A program made the position numbers and the translations under genes. From positions 496,001 through 560,000 of the forward strand of contig CAXXKZ010000011.1 of the NCBI GenBank assembly GCA_963665545.2: 64,000 nt of DNA, given 5' to 3'. Shown here in pieces: positions 19,403-29,988 of this stretch (the first letter of the stretch is position 1; each line of letters begins with the position of its first letter). Source of the stretch: G963665545 sp963665545 (GTDB lineage Bacteria > Pseudomonadota > Gammaproteobacteria > Xanthomonadales > SZUA-36). The notes beneath the pieces are model-generated. The model saw only the letters and a list, made by a program, of their open reading frames with translations. It was not told the origin of the DNA and ran no database searches.

Positions 19403-20176
19403 CTATGACGGAATGGCGACGGCAGCCCTCAGGGATCGTGTCCTGGTGATTTTTTGGGCTGCACGCCCAGGGTGCACAAAGAACCAGGCCAGCGCCGCCG
19501 GCTCAAACGCCAGGGTCAGATTCAACAGGCCTTCCAGGCCCGACCACGCAACCAGCCCGGTCATGACAACAATCGAGGGAATCCAACCGAGCAAAGCGAG
19601 CACAACCAAGCCTTTTCGATGGCGCAGTGTTGATCCACCCGCCGCCCGCGCCCAGCCGTAAACCCAGAATCCGGCCCCGACCAGACTCTATACGCCCGCA
19701 ACAGTGCTCAAGGCCATGAAATAGGAAAGCATCAACTTCGATTCAGGCCGCGCAATCTGGAAAACCAACAGCAAGAGTGCAGCCACAGACGGGACATACA
19801 CAACAAAATGGGTGAGCTTGACCAATCGCCGCCCGGTTGACCCCACCACGGCCAGATGGAGAAATATGCACTGCGCCACGACAGAGCTGAAAACCAGGTA
19901 AAAGGCGATGACAATGGTGTCGCTCAAGTAGTCAAATTTGACCGGGCCGCCCCAGTGAATCGCCGTACACAGACCATAGGCCAACAAAAGTGTTGTGGAT
20001 CGGTTGGGTCGGTGGACATAAGCCCACAGCGTGCAGGCCAGGAACCACAAGCCCATGGCGGCGAGCACGCGGCTGACAATCACGGGATCGGAAATCATTG
20101 GGTGCGGGTGCAAGAATGCAGAGATTCGCCAGGCGATAACTAAGGCCACAGCGGCGTAGGCGGACAACTTGATCAT
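19403..20176 (-). CDS. Unknown polytopic membrane protein, interrupted by an in-frame TAG
   Basis: About 257 codons from ATG 20176, with seven hydrophobic segments and the helix pair LVKLTHFVVYVPSVAALLLLV. The frame has a TAG at 19688-19690 (after ALSTVAGV), then goes on in the same frame through SLVGAGFWVYGWARA and two more membrane segments to 19403. A TAG to TGG change would restore a Trp. The pattern resembles seven-helix sensor input domains, but I recognise no named family. It is divergent from the winged-helix regulator at 20243, so the two may be related in function. Confidence 0.6.
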
Positions 20177-20242
20177 TTTTTGGGCCTGGATTGCATGAGT
20201 GTAGTATGGTTTACGGCAGCAATCATTCTCGGCGATTCCATC

Positions 20243-20694
20243 ATGGCTTACCCTGAAAAAACCCTGAAAACCATCCGATTTGGAGAATTCGCCTTCGTAA
20301 GTCTCACGGCGAATTGAAAAAGCGGCAGCGGCCAGTGCACTTGCGCCCACTGGCGGTCCATTTGCTGACCATCCTGCTGGACAACGCCGGCTCAACCGTA
20401 CCGAGGGAAAAACTGCGCGACGCCTTGTGGGGACGCAAGGTGGTGGAGTGGGAACCGGGTCTGCATCGGATCACCAAGGAAATCCGCAGAGCGCTGGGGG
20501 ATGACGCCCGCGCGCCAAGGTTTGTCGAAACGGTTGCACGGCGCGGTTACAGATTTTGTGCGCCAATCGAAACCGGAGAACCCTCTTTGCGCACTCGTTT
20601 GCAGGCCGGGCGCGCCAGTTGGTTCCTGGCCGGCCTGTTAACATTTCCGGGCGCCATACTTGCCTATTGTGTGGCCGCGGGGTTGGGCAACTAA
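20243..20694 (+). CDS. CadC/ToxR-like winged-helix regulator with C-terminal membrane anchor; frameshifted near the start
   Basis: The body (20314-20694) is an OmpR/PhoB-type DNA-binding domain: LRPLAVHLLTILLDNAG, VPREKLRDALWG, IRRALGDDARAPRFVETVARRGYRF, followed by one membrane helix (ASWFLAGLLTFPGAILAYCVAAGL). The natural start seems to be ATG 20243 (TIRFGEFAF), in another frame; a single-base indel at about 20296-20302 joins it to KSHGELKKRQRP. As sequenced only a TTG at 20314 would start the domain. The corrected length of about 150 residues lacks the large sensor domain of CadC, so it is a short anchored regulator. Confidence 0.7.
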
Positions 20695-20711
20695 TCGACG
20701 CAGCCGTCTCA

Positions 20712-21576
20712 ATGCGCCTGGACCAGGCGCAGGCCCGACTCTGCGCACACCTTATGCACGCAATCTGGGCGTATGTATCGAGAACTCGAACACGAGCGTG
20801 CTGTGTTGCGTCTGCCACACGATCCTGTGCATGACAACGGCAACGGATCGCTCAATGGCGGCGCAACCGCATCGATCATCAATATGGCCGGCGCGCTGGC
20901 TGCCTGGACCGGCATCGACCTGGACAGTGACGCCACCCTGGGATGTGTAGATCTGTCAATCCAGTATCTGTCGGCAGCCTTTGCTGAAGATGTTGTGGCG
21001 GATGCCCGGGTGCTGCGCCGTGGCCGCGATCTGTTCTTCCTGGACGTGGAGCTACGCACTCTGCAGGCCAAGCCCATCTGTCAGGCCCTGATGATTTACC
21101 GCAGCCCGGACTATGGCGGCCCTTCCGCTACGGCAATTTGTGGGCTATATCCCCCGGCCCGTGCCGGAGTCAGCCAAGCCCTGGCATGAACCAGGGATGC
21201 TACGCGGATTTGGTGAAAAACTGCACCTGTCGCCCGCAGCAATCGGTCCAGGCTATTGCAGGATGGACATGGGCAGCAGTGAAACCAACAGCGATGGGCA
21301 CGGCAATATTCACGAGGGGGCACTGCAAGCCTGGTCGATTTTGCCGGCACCGTCACCGCCTGGTCGCTGATTGACGAATGGCGGTCTGTGCGGGGCGCCA
21401 CAGTGGGTATGCAAGTCGCGTTCACACGCCCGACCCTGAATGCCGTGGTCGCCAACGCCTTTCTCGAGCAGCGCTCCCGAGGAAGCCTGCATCAGCACTG
21501 TCGCGGTAACAGATCAAGTCAACGGCAACCTGGTCTGCACCGGTCAGGTCAGTTACCGCCTGCTCGAGCCCCGTTA
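20712..21576 (+). pseudogene. PaaI-type thioesterase with two hotdog domains, several frameshifts
   Basis: Segments in three frames, end to end, make one protein of about 285 residues: MRLDQAQARL / RTPYARNLGVCIE / LEHERAVLRLPHD...NGGATASIINMAGALAAW (first hotdog, with Asn where HGG is common) / MLRGFGEKLHLSP...IHEGALQA / VDFAGTVTAWSLIDEW (second hotdog) / EEACISTVAVTDQVNGNL to the TAA at 21574-21576. At least four indels are needed; one is CCC for CC at about 21478. It would hydrolyse acyl-CoA thioesters. It is the most damaged gene here and either a local low-quality patch or a true relic. Confidence 0.65.
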
Positions 21577-21605
21577 AATCGATAATCCAGCCGAAAACCA
21601 GGCTC

Positions 21606-21692
21606 TTTGCACAAGGATGTGCTTAGATCGTGGATTTGCACAGGGATGTGCTTAGATCGTGGATTTGCACAGGGATGTGCTTAGATCGTGGA
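21606..21692 (+). repeat. 29-base unit in three tandem copies
   Basis: Units start at 21606, 21635 and 21664 (TTTGCACAAGGATGTGC, then TTAGATCGTGGA; copies two and three have CAGGG for CAAGG). Each can form the GCACA/TGTGC hairpin. No spacers separate them, so this is not a CRISPR. The last unit runs into a 25-base tail shared with 14934-14958. Confidence 0.9.
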
Positions 21693-21793
21693 GCGCAAGG
21701 ATGCGCGGGAACGATCCCTTGATGCGCTGCACGGCGCTGGTCCATCCCTGGCTCGACACCCGGTCGCTTGTCGGCTCCTTCTGTTCTACCTCC

Positions 21794-22000
21794 GGAAAGC
21801 ACCATGAGCGGACTGCTGGCCACGCCTGGCGGATGGCCCTTCGGGCTACCCTCGCTTCTCCGCGCTTGGTAGGTCGGTTCCAACGGAACATCCTGTTCCG
21901 TGTCGCCTCGTCGAGCCATCCCTGTCTCGACGACCCAGTCGCTTGTGCGGCGTTCGGCATCCTTGAAGGCGTGGCCAGCAGTCCGCTCATGGTGCTTTCC
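21794..22000. repeat. Element bounded by 33-base perfect inverted repeats
   Basis: 21794-21826 and 21968-22000 are exact inverted copies (33 of 33), starting GGAAAGCACCATGAGCGG. The enclosed 141 bases include the dispersed stretch also seen at 15060-15196. No transposase is encoded. It is compatible with a small non-autonomous mobile element or a REP cluster. Confidence 0.85.
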
Positions 22001-22061
22001 TAACGCGGGAGCACGACTGCAAGGATGCAGGAGGAAGAGCAACGCAGGGAGCAGTTGCCGA

Positions 22062-22267
22062 GGGAAGCGAGACTCCAGCCGAAGGCATGCCAAGCAAAGC
22101 TTGGCTCAATTCAATGCAGTCGAGCGCAGCCGCCTTCCGCCGAAGGCGGGAGCAGGGAAGCGAGACTCCAGCCGAAGGCATGCCAAGCAAAGCTTGGCTC
22201 AATTCAATGCAGTCGAGCGCAGCCGCCTTCCGCCGAAGGCGGGAGCAGGGAAGCTAGACTCCTTTAG
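22062..22267. repeat. 93-base tandem duplication plus partial third copy (REP-like)
   Basis: Copies 22062-22154 and 22155-22247 are identical by eye, and a partial third starts at 22248. Each holds two hairpins: CCGCCTTCCGCCGAAGGCGG (8-base stem) and GCCAAGCAAAGCTTGGC (6-base stem). The end, 22212-22267, recurs at 42218-42273 with one mismatch. It abuts the stop codon of the dehydratase gene. A frame that reads the duplication as a 31-residue protein repeat is a by-product. Confidence 0.9.
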
Positions 22268-23228
22268 TTCCACATCATGCCGCGTAGCGCGGACAGGTCG
22301 AGATTACCCCCGCTCAAAACGCAGGCGACTTTGCTGTTTGGCTCCGGTTTGACCGCACCTGTGAGCAGTGCCGCAACCGGTGCCGCGGCAGCCCCCTTCT
22401 GTCACCAGTTTGCATCGTTCCATGATCCACACGACGGCGCTCCATATGTCCTTTTCCTCAACTGCAACGATGTCGTCGACGAATTTCTTGCAGACTTCAA
22501 AAGTGTAATCACCAACGGTCTTCACTGTAAGGCCATCAATCAGGAAGGGAATATGTTCGAGAGTGACCCGCTTGCCGGCTTCGATACTGCGCTTCATTGC
22601 CGGCGCACCCGCCATTTCAACGCCAACGATCCGAGTATTAGGACTGATCAGCTTGATGATCTGCGCGCAGCCAGAAATTAATCCGCCGCCGCCAATGGGC
22701 ACAATCACCAGGTCCAGATCAGGGACGTCCTCAATCAACTCATAGCCGACGCCGCCCTGTCCCCGCAACCAGCAAGGGGTCGTTAAACGGGTGGATGTAG
22801 GTGAGATTGCGCTCCTTTTGAATCTCCAGAGATCGGTCATAAGCTTCATCCCAAACGTCACCATGCAGAATGACTTCGGCGCCGTAACCCCGGGTGGCAT
22901 CGATCTTAGTTTGCCGAGCGCCATGTGCCATCACGACCGTGACCGGCACACCGTGCATCTTGCCCGCCCGCGCCACGCCCTGTGCGTGGTTGCCAGCCGA
23001 CGAGCAAATCAAGCCGCGTGCCTTGGCTTCCTCGGTCATGTGGGCCAGCACATTGAGCGGCCCGCGTACTTTGTAGGAGCCTGCCTTCTGGAACATTTCA
23101 GCCTTGAGAAAAGCTACGGCTCCAATCAACTCGCTCAGGGTTTGTGAGGTCATGACCGGCGTTCTGTGAACATAAGCCGCGGCATTGGCGCGCGCGGTGT
23201 CGAAGTCCTTGATGCTTAAGAAATCCAT
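22264..23228 (-). CDS. Threonine/serine dehydratase-like PLP enzyme; two frameshifts
   Basis: About 321 residues of the fold-type II PLP family, deaminating threonine or serine to 2-oxo acids (catabolic IlvA/TdcB or serine racemase-like). The PLP Lys motif is GSYKVRG, then SSAGNHAQGVA, and the glycine loop PIGGGGLISG. Pieces are separated by a surplus G (minus strand) at 22761-22764 (restores VAGQGGVGYELIED) and another at 22392-22396 (restores KLVTEGAAAAPVAALL and the C-terminal SGGNLDLSAL). ATG 23228 has AGGAAG 8 bases upstream. No C-terminal ACT domain, as in catabolic enzymes. Stop TAA is at 22264-22266. Confidence 0.85.
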
Positions 23229-23287
23229 CTGCAATCTTCCTAGTGTTCTCTCAATCTGATATTGCCGTGTTCAGCGTGTAACAGGCC

Positions 23288-24599
23288 CTAAGACGTGGTG
23301 GTTGCTTCGGCAGGCATTTTGGCCTTTCGCTCGGAAATGTCAATCAGCACCGCAACCGTGCAATCGCCTGTCACGTTGGTTGCCGTACGCACCATGTCGA
23401 GTATCCGATCCACGCCCAAAATCAGCGCCACCCCGGCGCTGGGCACGCCGATGGATTCGAGTACTATCACCAACATGATCAGACCCGCACCGGGCACGGG
23501 TGCTGCGCCGATCGACGCCAGCAAGGCGGTCAGCACGATGGTGAGTTGGGCGAAGAAGTCCAGCGGAATCCCCAGAACCTGGGCAATAAAAACAGCGGCC
23601 ACAGCCTGGTAAAGGGCCGTCCCATCCAGGTTGATCGTGGCCCCCACCGGCAGAACGAAAGAGGCGACTTCACTCTTGACGCCGAGCTTCTCCTTAACAC
23701 ACTCCATCGAAATTGGCAGCGTGGCCGCACTCGAACTGGTCGAGAAGGCAACCAGTTGGGCCGGTGCGATGGCAGTGAAGAATTTTCTCCAGGTAAACGG
23801 CGTCAAGAACTTCAACATGCTGCCATAGACCAGACCGATATGGATGGCCAGGCCGAGCACCACCACCAATACATAAAATCCGAGTGACCGCAGCAGCTCC
23901 AAAATGGTTGACAGATCGTCACCGGCAATGGCTGTTATGGTGCCGGCCATCAGGGCAAATTACCCCAACGGGTGCGATCACCATGATCAGATCCACGATC
24001 TTGATGATCACATGGTTGAGCCCGGCCACCAGTTTCGCGACGGTTTTCAGTGGCCTCGTTCTTGACCAGCATCAGGCCTACGCCAAACAGCAGGGACCAG
24101 AAAACAACCTGCAACATGAGACGGTTGTTTGAGGCGGCATAGAAAATATTGGTGGGTACGATCTCTACCAGTGGCTGAAGCGGACCTCGCTCCTTGACCA
24201 ATTCAACCGAGGCCGCCTTCGCCTCCACATTGTCGGCGTAGGCAGGCTTGCTGCAATTGAACCCCGACTTCCGCCGGCATCAGGCTACCCGGCTCGAACA
24301 CGTTGACCACCACCAGGCCAATGGTAATTGATATGGCAGTTGTGACCAGGTAAATGCCGATCGTCTTTCCGCCCATGCGTGACAATTGGCTGATTTCGCT
24401 GAGCGAGGCAATGCCGGTCACCAACGAGGAGAACACCAGTGGGACCGCGATCAATTTTGAGGAGGTTGACAAAGATTGTACCGAAAGGAGCGACCCAGTC
24501 CTGGGTAAATCCGCTCCACTGGTTCGAGGCCGCCAGGATGCCAAATAGTGTTCCCGAAACAAGTCCGATGATGATTTGCCAATGGAGAGGAAGCTTCAC
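23288..24599 (-). pseudogene. DAACS-family dicarboxylate/amino acid:cation symporter, four frameshifts
   Basis: Joined pieces give about 435 residues of a glutamate/aspartate-type sodium or proton symporter: LHWQIIIGLVSGTLFGI, KLIAVPLVFSSLVTGIAS, NIFYAASNNRLMLQVV, FSTSSSAATLPISM, ATINLDGTALYQ and GVPSAGVALILGVDRILDM are the family motifs in order. Breaks lie at the T run 24455-24458, C run 24262-24265, about 24042, and about 23958-23961; each is fixed by removing one base. GTG 24599 with AAGGAG 9 bases upstream is the start. Just downstream of it on the same strand is the dehydratase, fitting uptake followed by deamination of an amino acid. Confidence 0.82.
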
Positions 24600-24903
24600 G
24601 GTCTGACACTCCTTGTAGATTGAACTGCGACGACAATACAGAGACTACCCGATCTGCCGGCGCAAAGTCTGCAGTGATTTGCCCCTCAAATATGTAGCCC
24701 GGCTGATTGAGGGGTGCCAATGTCGTTGCCGCACTGGACCGGGCCAGGCTGGGTGCGGGGGCAACCGTGGTGACGGTGATGTGCTACAGCGTATAAAATG
24801 CCTCAGTACCACACTTTATAAACAGACCAACGTGCAGGGAATACCCCTTCGGCATAAACACAAAAATAAACCCAAACAGATAACCCATGGAAGCCTTTTC
24901 GTA

Positions 24904-25798
24904 GTGCCTGAACTGCCAGACATCACCATTTATATTGAACGCCTCAATGCGCTTGTCGCGGGTCAGCGGCTCACCGGAGTTCGACTCAATAGCCCATTCC
25001 TGCTGCGAACCGTTGAACCACCGCTTGACGCGCTACCCGGCAGCGTTCTGCAAGAGGCCTCCAGGCAGGGAAAAAGAATCGTGCTGCAATTCGACAATGG
25101 CGTATTCGCGGTCATACATCTGATGATTGCCGGGCGGCTGCGCTGGAAGAAACCACGCGCCAATTTACACAAACGCAACGGCCTGATAGCGTTTGATTTC
25201 GCGTCAGGGTCGCTGGTTTTCACCGAAGCGGGGACAAAACGACGGGCATCCCATCATTTATTCGGCAGCCTCAAACAAGTCAACGATTTTGATCGGGGGG
25301 AATGGAGGTGATCGGACAGGACAGGGACGCCTTCACTCAAAGACTACAACGGGAAAACCATACTCTGAAGCGCGCGTTGACCGATCCAAGCATATTCAGC
25401 GGCATCGGCAATGCTTACTCGGATGAAATCCTCCACCATGCACAATTGTCGCCGTTCAAACAGACAAAGAGCCTGGATGAGCAAGAATTGCAATCCTTGT
25501 ATGATGCGGTGCAGCAGGTGCTGCAGAACTGGACCGACCAGCTACGCCAGGAAGTTGGAGGCGGCTTTTCCCCGATAAAGTCACCGCATTCAAAGCGGGC
25601 ATGGCAGTGCACGGCAAGTATGGTGAGCCCTGCCCGGTATGCGGCTCCTCGGTGCAACGCATCGTCTACGCACAGAACGAGGCCAATTATTGTGCAAGGT
25701 GCCAAACCGGTGGAAAACTATTCGCAGACCGGGCGTTATCCAGGCTGCTCAAGGCGAATTGGCCCAAAACGCTGGACGAGCTGGAAAATTCTCATTGA
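24904..25798 (+). CDS. Fpg/Nei family DNA glycosylase; two frameshifts
   Basis: A base-excision repair glycosylase/AP lyase of about 297 residues. It starts at GTG 24904, giving (M)PELPD with the catalytic Pro2 and Glu3. Then come LLRTVEPPLDALPG, the SRQGKRIVLQF Lys loop, the helix-two-turn-helix region TDPSIFSGIGNAYSDEIL, and a C-terminal zinc finger CPVC...CARC. Frame 1 breaks at the G6 run 25295-25300 (one G missing; restores DRGGMEV), and frame 2 at TTTTCCCC 25566-25573 (two surplus bases; restores GGGFPDKVTAFKAG). With those repaired nothing essential is missing. Oxidised purine or pyrimidine preference cannot be read from the sequence. Confidence 0.88.
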
Positions 25799-25918
25799 GC
25801 GCAATGGCGCTTATCTGCATATTGCATCAAGAATCCGGAATTTAGGCTGCAAGGATTGCTCTGATATTCGGTGAGACGACTAAACTATGAAGTAATAGTC
25901 AGGTCAAGCAATTGCTGG

Positions 25919-28900
25919 CTATCTATTGAAATACATCGACTCCAATGCTTCGGATTCGGGGTAGATCTTGGTCAAGTCCTGTGCTTGAAACAACTCCCCG
26001 TTTTTCATCACGTAATCAATTTTTCGACTGTTACGAATGTCATCCCGGGGGTCGGCGCTGAGAATCACCAGGTCAGCCAGCTTGCCCATTTCTACTGAGC
26101 CCAAATCCCGATCCAGCCCGTGGTAAGTCGCGCCGTTAATCGTGGCGGTCTGGATGGCCTCGAGTGGGCTGAATCCACCCTGGACCATTAGCTCCATTTC
26201 CCAGTGGGCGTCCAGCCCGGGCATTTGACCGTGGCCGCCCATATTGATCAGCACACCCTGGTCAAACAGCTTTTTCATTTCTGCTGCCATGGCCGGGGCG
26301 TAATGATCGTCAGGCCAAAGGTGAATCGTACGCTTACCTGCCAACAGATCGTCACGGCGCAAAAAACGTAATAGCTTCGGGTCTTCCCAGACCCGCTCCC
26401 GCTGATTGAAGTACGCCTGGCCAACAGGCCCGTCATAGACCACCAGCAAGGTGGGTGTCATGCCCACTTCAGAGGCTTTGAAAACTTCGAGCATGTCCTG
26501 ATACAGGGGCGTGATGCCCATGCTGTGTTCGATACCGGTGGTGCCATCGAGAATCTGTGTCAGATTGACCCATACATTACTGGTGGACTCACTCACCACG
26601 TTAATTCCCAGTTCCCGGGCTGCGGTCATCAGTTGATGGCGCGCTTTGCGGGTGAATATTGCGTAGTCCTTGATTGCCGTTGCACCGTGGTCCTGATTCC
26701 AGCTGACCAACGCTTTTGCAGCTGCGTAATCTTCAATCGGTCGGAGTGTTTTTGGCCGGAATTGTTTGAGTCCATAAGCGGGGTGGCCAACACTGAAGAG
26801 CCGCGAGCCCTGCATTTTTCCGGCGCGCAGCATGTCCATGATCCAGCCATCTTTTTCAGCGGTGCCGTACAGTTCATACAGGGTGGTGACGCCATGGGCC
26901 AGAGGCGCGAGCAATCCTGGAACCTGTTGTTCCACAACATTGAACTGAGACAGAAAGGCTTTGTAGTGGCCGTGCGCGTCCACCATGCCGGGCATCAGCG
27001 TATGACCACCCAGGTCCATGACTTCGGCTTGCGAGGGAATCGCGACATTCGTACCCAGTGCGGTAATGCGATTTCCTTCAACCAGGACCGTGGCGTCCTC
27101 CAGCACGTCCCGATTGGGATTCATGGTTATCACCCGCACATGGGTGAGGGCAATTGCGCCGGCAGGTCTGACCACATCATATTCGACGGCAACAGGTACT
27201 ACACGTGTGTTGTCGATCGCCGCCACGATGTCGGAAACGGATTTTTCCATATATTCGCCGGCCCGCACCCAGCCCAACGTTTCACTGTCCGGCCAACTGA
27301 GGAAAGTGCCGTCGCGCTCGTCCACCCTGATGGAGAACTCCTTTCCGTCAAATGCCGAAATCTCCTTGCTCACACCGACGAAGCTCAACGGCGTAATGAA
27401 GCTGCGATGATATTCGCGGTAGGCGATCCATTTAAGGTCAGGTGACACACGGGCATAAACGGAATTGGGGAATGTGTACAAATCCTGCTCTCCTCTGCCG
27501 TCACGGTGAATGCGGCTGAGGGTGAGTACATCTTCGTTGAACCAGGTGTAGTAGAGAAACTCGCCGTCCGGGCTGAAGCGGATGGTAAGCGGCATCTTGG
27601 ACATCGTATTGAGTGTGCCGGTCACCTTTGCCAGAACCCGTTCTTCTTTGTCTTCACGCACCACCAGCTCAAAGTTCAGCTGCCACTCTAGTGCCTGGCC
27701 CTGGCCCAGCGTTGTGTCGCCCCGAAAATAGGCCAGTGTTTGACCGTCGGGTGAAATCGCCAGGCCCCCGTACTGGGTTGCGCGACTACTGAGCTTTTCC
27801 GCCCGCCCACCGTTTGGTTTGCGCCGATATATGGCTCCCAGGTCGCTGTCGGTCCAGCTGGCATAGTAAATTTTGCCATCTTTGCGGTTGTAGACAGGAT
27901 CGGTTTCAAGCGCGGGCGTGTCGGTGAGTTGATCAATCCTTCCTTCGTTTGAAAGCCAAATATCTCCCAGGGTTTCGTACAGGATGCCCTTGTCAGTGCG
28001 ATGCGCCCAACGGTGGAGCCGGGTCTGCGCCCGCCCCTGGGGTACCGCAACCGGGAATCGTATGGTCTTGTCCATTTGGCGCTTTACCGCTGCGCGGAAC
28101 GGAACCTGGGACGATTCACCGGTTTTGATTTCGACGAACTGAATTTTGCCGCTGTCCGCAAAGTACAAACGCCGACTGTCCGGAGACCAGGACATGCCGG
28201 GGCCCTGAGCATAGATAAAGGACCCGCCATCCTGCCGGTCCCGATCCAGGCCACTGGCCAGCACCCGTTCATCCCCGCTGGCCAAATCATGCAGAATGAT
28301 CTGGGCATCGGTATCGTCCCCGGTGACCGTAGGCAAGGAATCTGTGATCAGGGGAGAGGGTTGGATTGAACGCACCGCCGGTGCGCTTGATGAACGGTTT
28401 GTGGCTGCCGTCGTTGAGATCGGTGGCGTGAATGGCAAAGCCACTCTGGTACAGCGTGCCTTCCTTGAACTCATACAACACCAGGTCGACCTCGGGGTAT
28501 TCCACGAACTGTCCCAAGCTCTGAAAAATGACTTTGCCTTCCCTGATTTGGTTTTTTCCGCCACGCAGATTGAAGCGCACGCCATTCGAAGTGGCCTTAT
28601 CGGACTGGGAAGTGCCGTATAGCGCGCTGCCATCGGCCGACCAGGTGGGCGTATACACCGGCGATTCCATCTCGGAGATATTCTTCAAATCGGCGCCGTC
28701 ACGGTTCATGACCCAGAGATCTTCACTGCCGGCACGATCAGAGGTAAAGGCCAGTTGGGCGCCATTTGGACTGTAGCGCGGATTGATGTTCCAGGAGCGA
28801 CCCGAAGTCAGGGCCCGGGCTTCACCGCCCTCAATCGGCAGCTCGTAAATATGACCCCAGCAGGTCAAACGCGATTGTGGTGCCATCGGGGGATACATCC

Positions 28901-29106
28901 AGGCTGATGCGAGTGCCTTCGGTGGCTTCGAAGTCGAGGTCGTAATGCTCGCTCGCACGTGAAATTTCGATGTCCCAGGCGGCCTCTTGCTCATCAGACT
29001 GCAACTCTTTCTGTGCCGCGGACGCCACATTGACCAGCCCCCTAGCCAACACCAATGCCAACACTAGTGCCAACACCGATGCAAATGTCCTTGTCCAGAT
29101 TTTCAA
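25919..29106 (-). CDS. TolB-propeller amidohydrolase, exported, about 1,060 residues; two frameshifts
   Basis: A signal peptide (FASVLALVLALVLARG, with a short internal repeat) leads into WD40-like PD40 blades (SPDGTTIAFDLLG, SPNGAQLAFTSDRAG, SPDSRRLYFADSG), then from about residue 690 an amidohydrolase domain with HxH in MVDAHGHYKAF, a Lys at ATAIKDYAI, His in GIEHSMGIT and a closing GGHGQMPGLDAHWE motif. Surplus bases in C4 runs at 28855-28858 (restores LLGHIYELP) and 28318-28321 (restores GHRDDTDAQI) split it. Substrate unknown; family members are annotated as periplasmic or outer peptidase/amidase enzymes. A paralogue is at 54815-58208. Confidence 0.87.
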
Positions 29107-29150
29107 CTTTGTCTCCTCAGGTGTGCAGCCCGCCCGGCTCTCTCCACGAC

Positions 29151-29855
29151 TCAGCCCTTCAATTGATGATGCTCAAAATCGTAATGCTTGGAATACCATC
29201 TGACGGAGTCAGTAATCATGGCGGTCAATATCTTTCTGGCGGCACCGCCTTGTCGTGACCGCAGCGCACGAATCAAGTCAATATTGCGATTCTGGTGACT
29301 CAGAAAGCTGGACTTCGTTTTGCTGCCACCACGAAAAGGGATGACCAGTAACGGCCCCATTCTCAACCACAGCGTTTCAATGATGGGCATCAAGTGCCGG
29401 GACTTGCTCGCCTTGTAGACTGTGAAATGAAAGGCCAGGTTGGCGCTGAGTGCTCTTTCGGCATTGCGGCCTCGCATGATTTTTTCCAACGCCAGGCGTT
29501 GCGCATTGAGGTCATCGATCGTATCGTCAGTGATGTGTTTCGCCGCACGCCCGGCAGCCATGCCTTCCAGCGCGATGCGAATTTCGCAAAGTTCCCTGAA
29601 GCCCTCCAAATCGAATTCAGGCACTTTGACGGTACGATTGGGGAAGAACTCCAACGCGCCCTTGGCCACCAGTCGCTGCACCGCTTCGCGCACCGGCATG
29701 GTTCCGGTGCCCATGGCCTCGGTCAGCGAGCGGATCGTGATCGACTCACCGGGCATGAACCGACCGGCCAGCAAGGCATCCCTCATTTCCCGGTAGACCC
29801 GAGCTTGCTGTGTTTCCGTGGCGACTTTGCCAACCTTGAACTGCGCAGTACTCAT
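29151..29855 (-). CDS. GntR family transcriptional regulator, FCD (FadR) subfamily
   Basis: A 234-residue regulator: winged helix-turn-helix at about 10-75 (LRDALLAGRFMPGESITIRSLTEAMGT, MPVREAVQRL) and an all-helical FCD ligand domain with metal-type residues (EIRIALEGMAAGRAA, FHFTVYKASKSRHLMPIIE, HQNRNIDLIRAL). Such regulators sense organic acids or acyl-CoA. It is divergent from the acyl-CoA operon at 29989, with a strong palindrome between them, so it very probably controls that operon and itself. ATG 29855 (STAQFK) is chosen over the open extension to 29879. Confidence 0.9.
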   Translation of the reverse strand: MSTAQFKVGKVATETQQARVYREMRDALLAGRFMPGESITIRSLTEAMGTGTMPVREAVQRLVAKGALEFFPNRTVKVPEFDLEGFRELCEIRIALEGMAAGRAAKHITDDTIDDLNAQRLALEKIMRGRNAERALSANLAFHFTVYKASKSRHLMPIIETLWLRMGPLLVIPFRGGSKTKSSFLSHQNRNIDLIRALRSRQGGAARKILTAMITDSVRWYSKHYDFEHHQLKG

Positions 29856-29920
29856 ACACCTCTCGCTCCACAAGCGCAAACCTGCTGCTATCCTTATACC
29901 AGCAGTTTCGGAATTTTGCT

Positions 29921-29944
29921 ATCAAATAGATTTGATCAAATCTA
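29921..29944. promoter_or_regulatory. Overlapping palindromes, candidate GntR-family operator
   Basis: TAGATTTGATCAAATCTA (29927-29944) is an 18-base perfect palindrome. Overlapping it, ATCAAATAGATTTGAT (29921-29936) is a second inverted repeat sharing the middle half-site, so three half-sites lie in a row. The position 45 bases before the dehydrogenase ATG and 66 before the regulator ATG suits autorepression by the FCD regulator. Confidence 0.75.
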
Positions 29945-29988
29945 AAAACTTCGCTATAAAGTAGCCCTGGAATGAATGGAAATCTGAT

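Noticed and set aside
21606..21692. Possible CRISPR array
   Set aside because: The 29-base units are directly adjacent with no spacers, only three copies, and no cas genes are present.
22025..22267. Small protein with a 31-residue repeat
   Set aside because: The repeat is a 93-base DNA duplication with hairpins also found at another locus in a non-coding setting; no ribosome site or family support.
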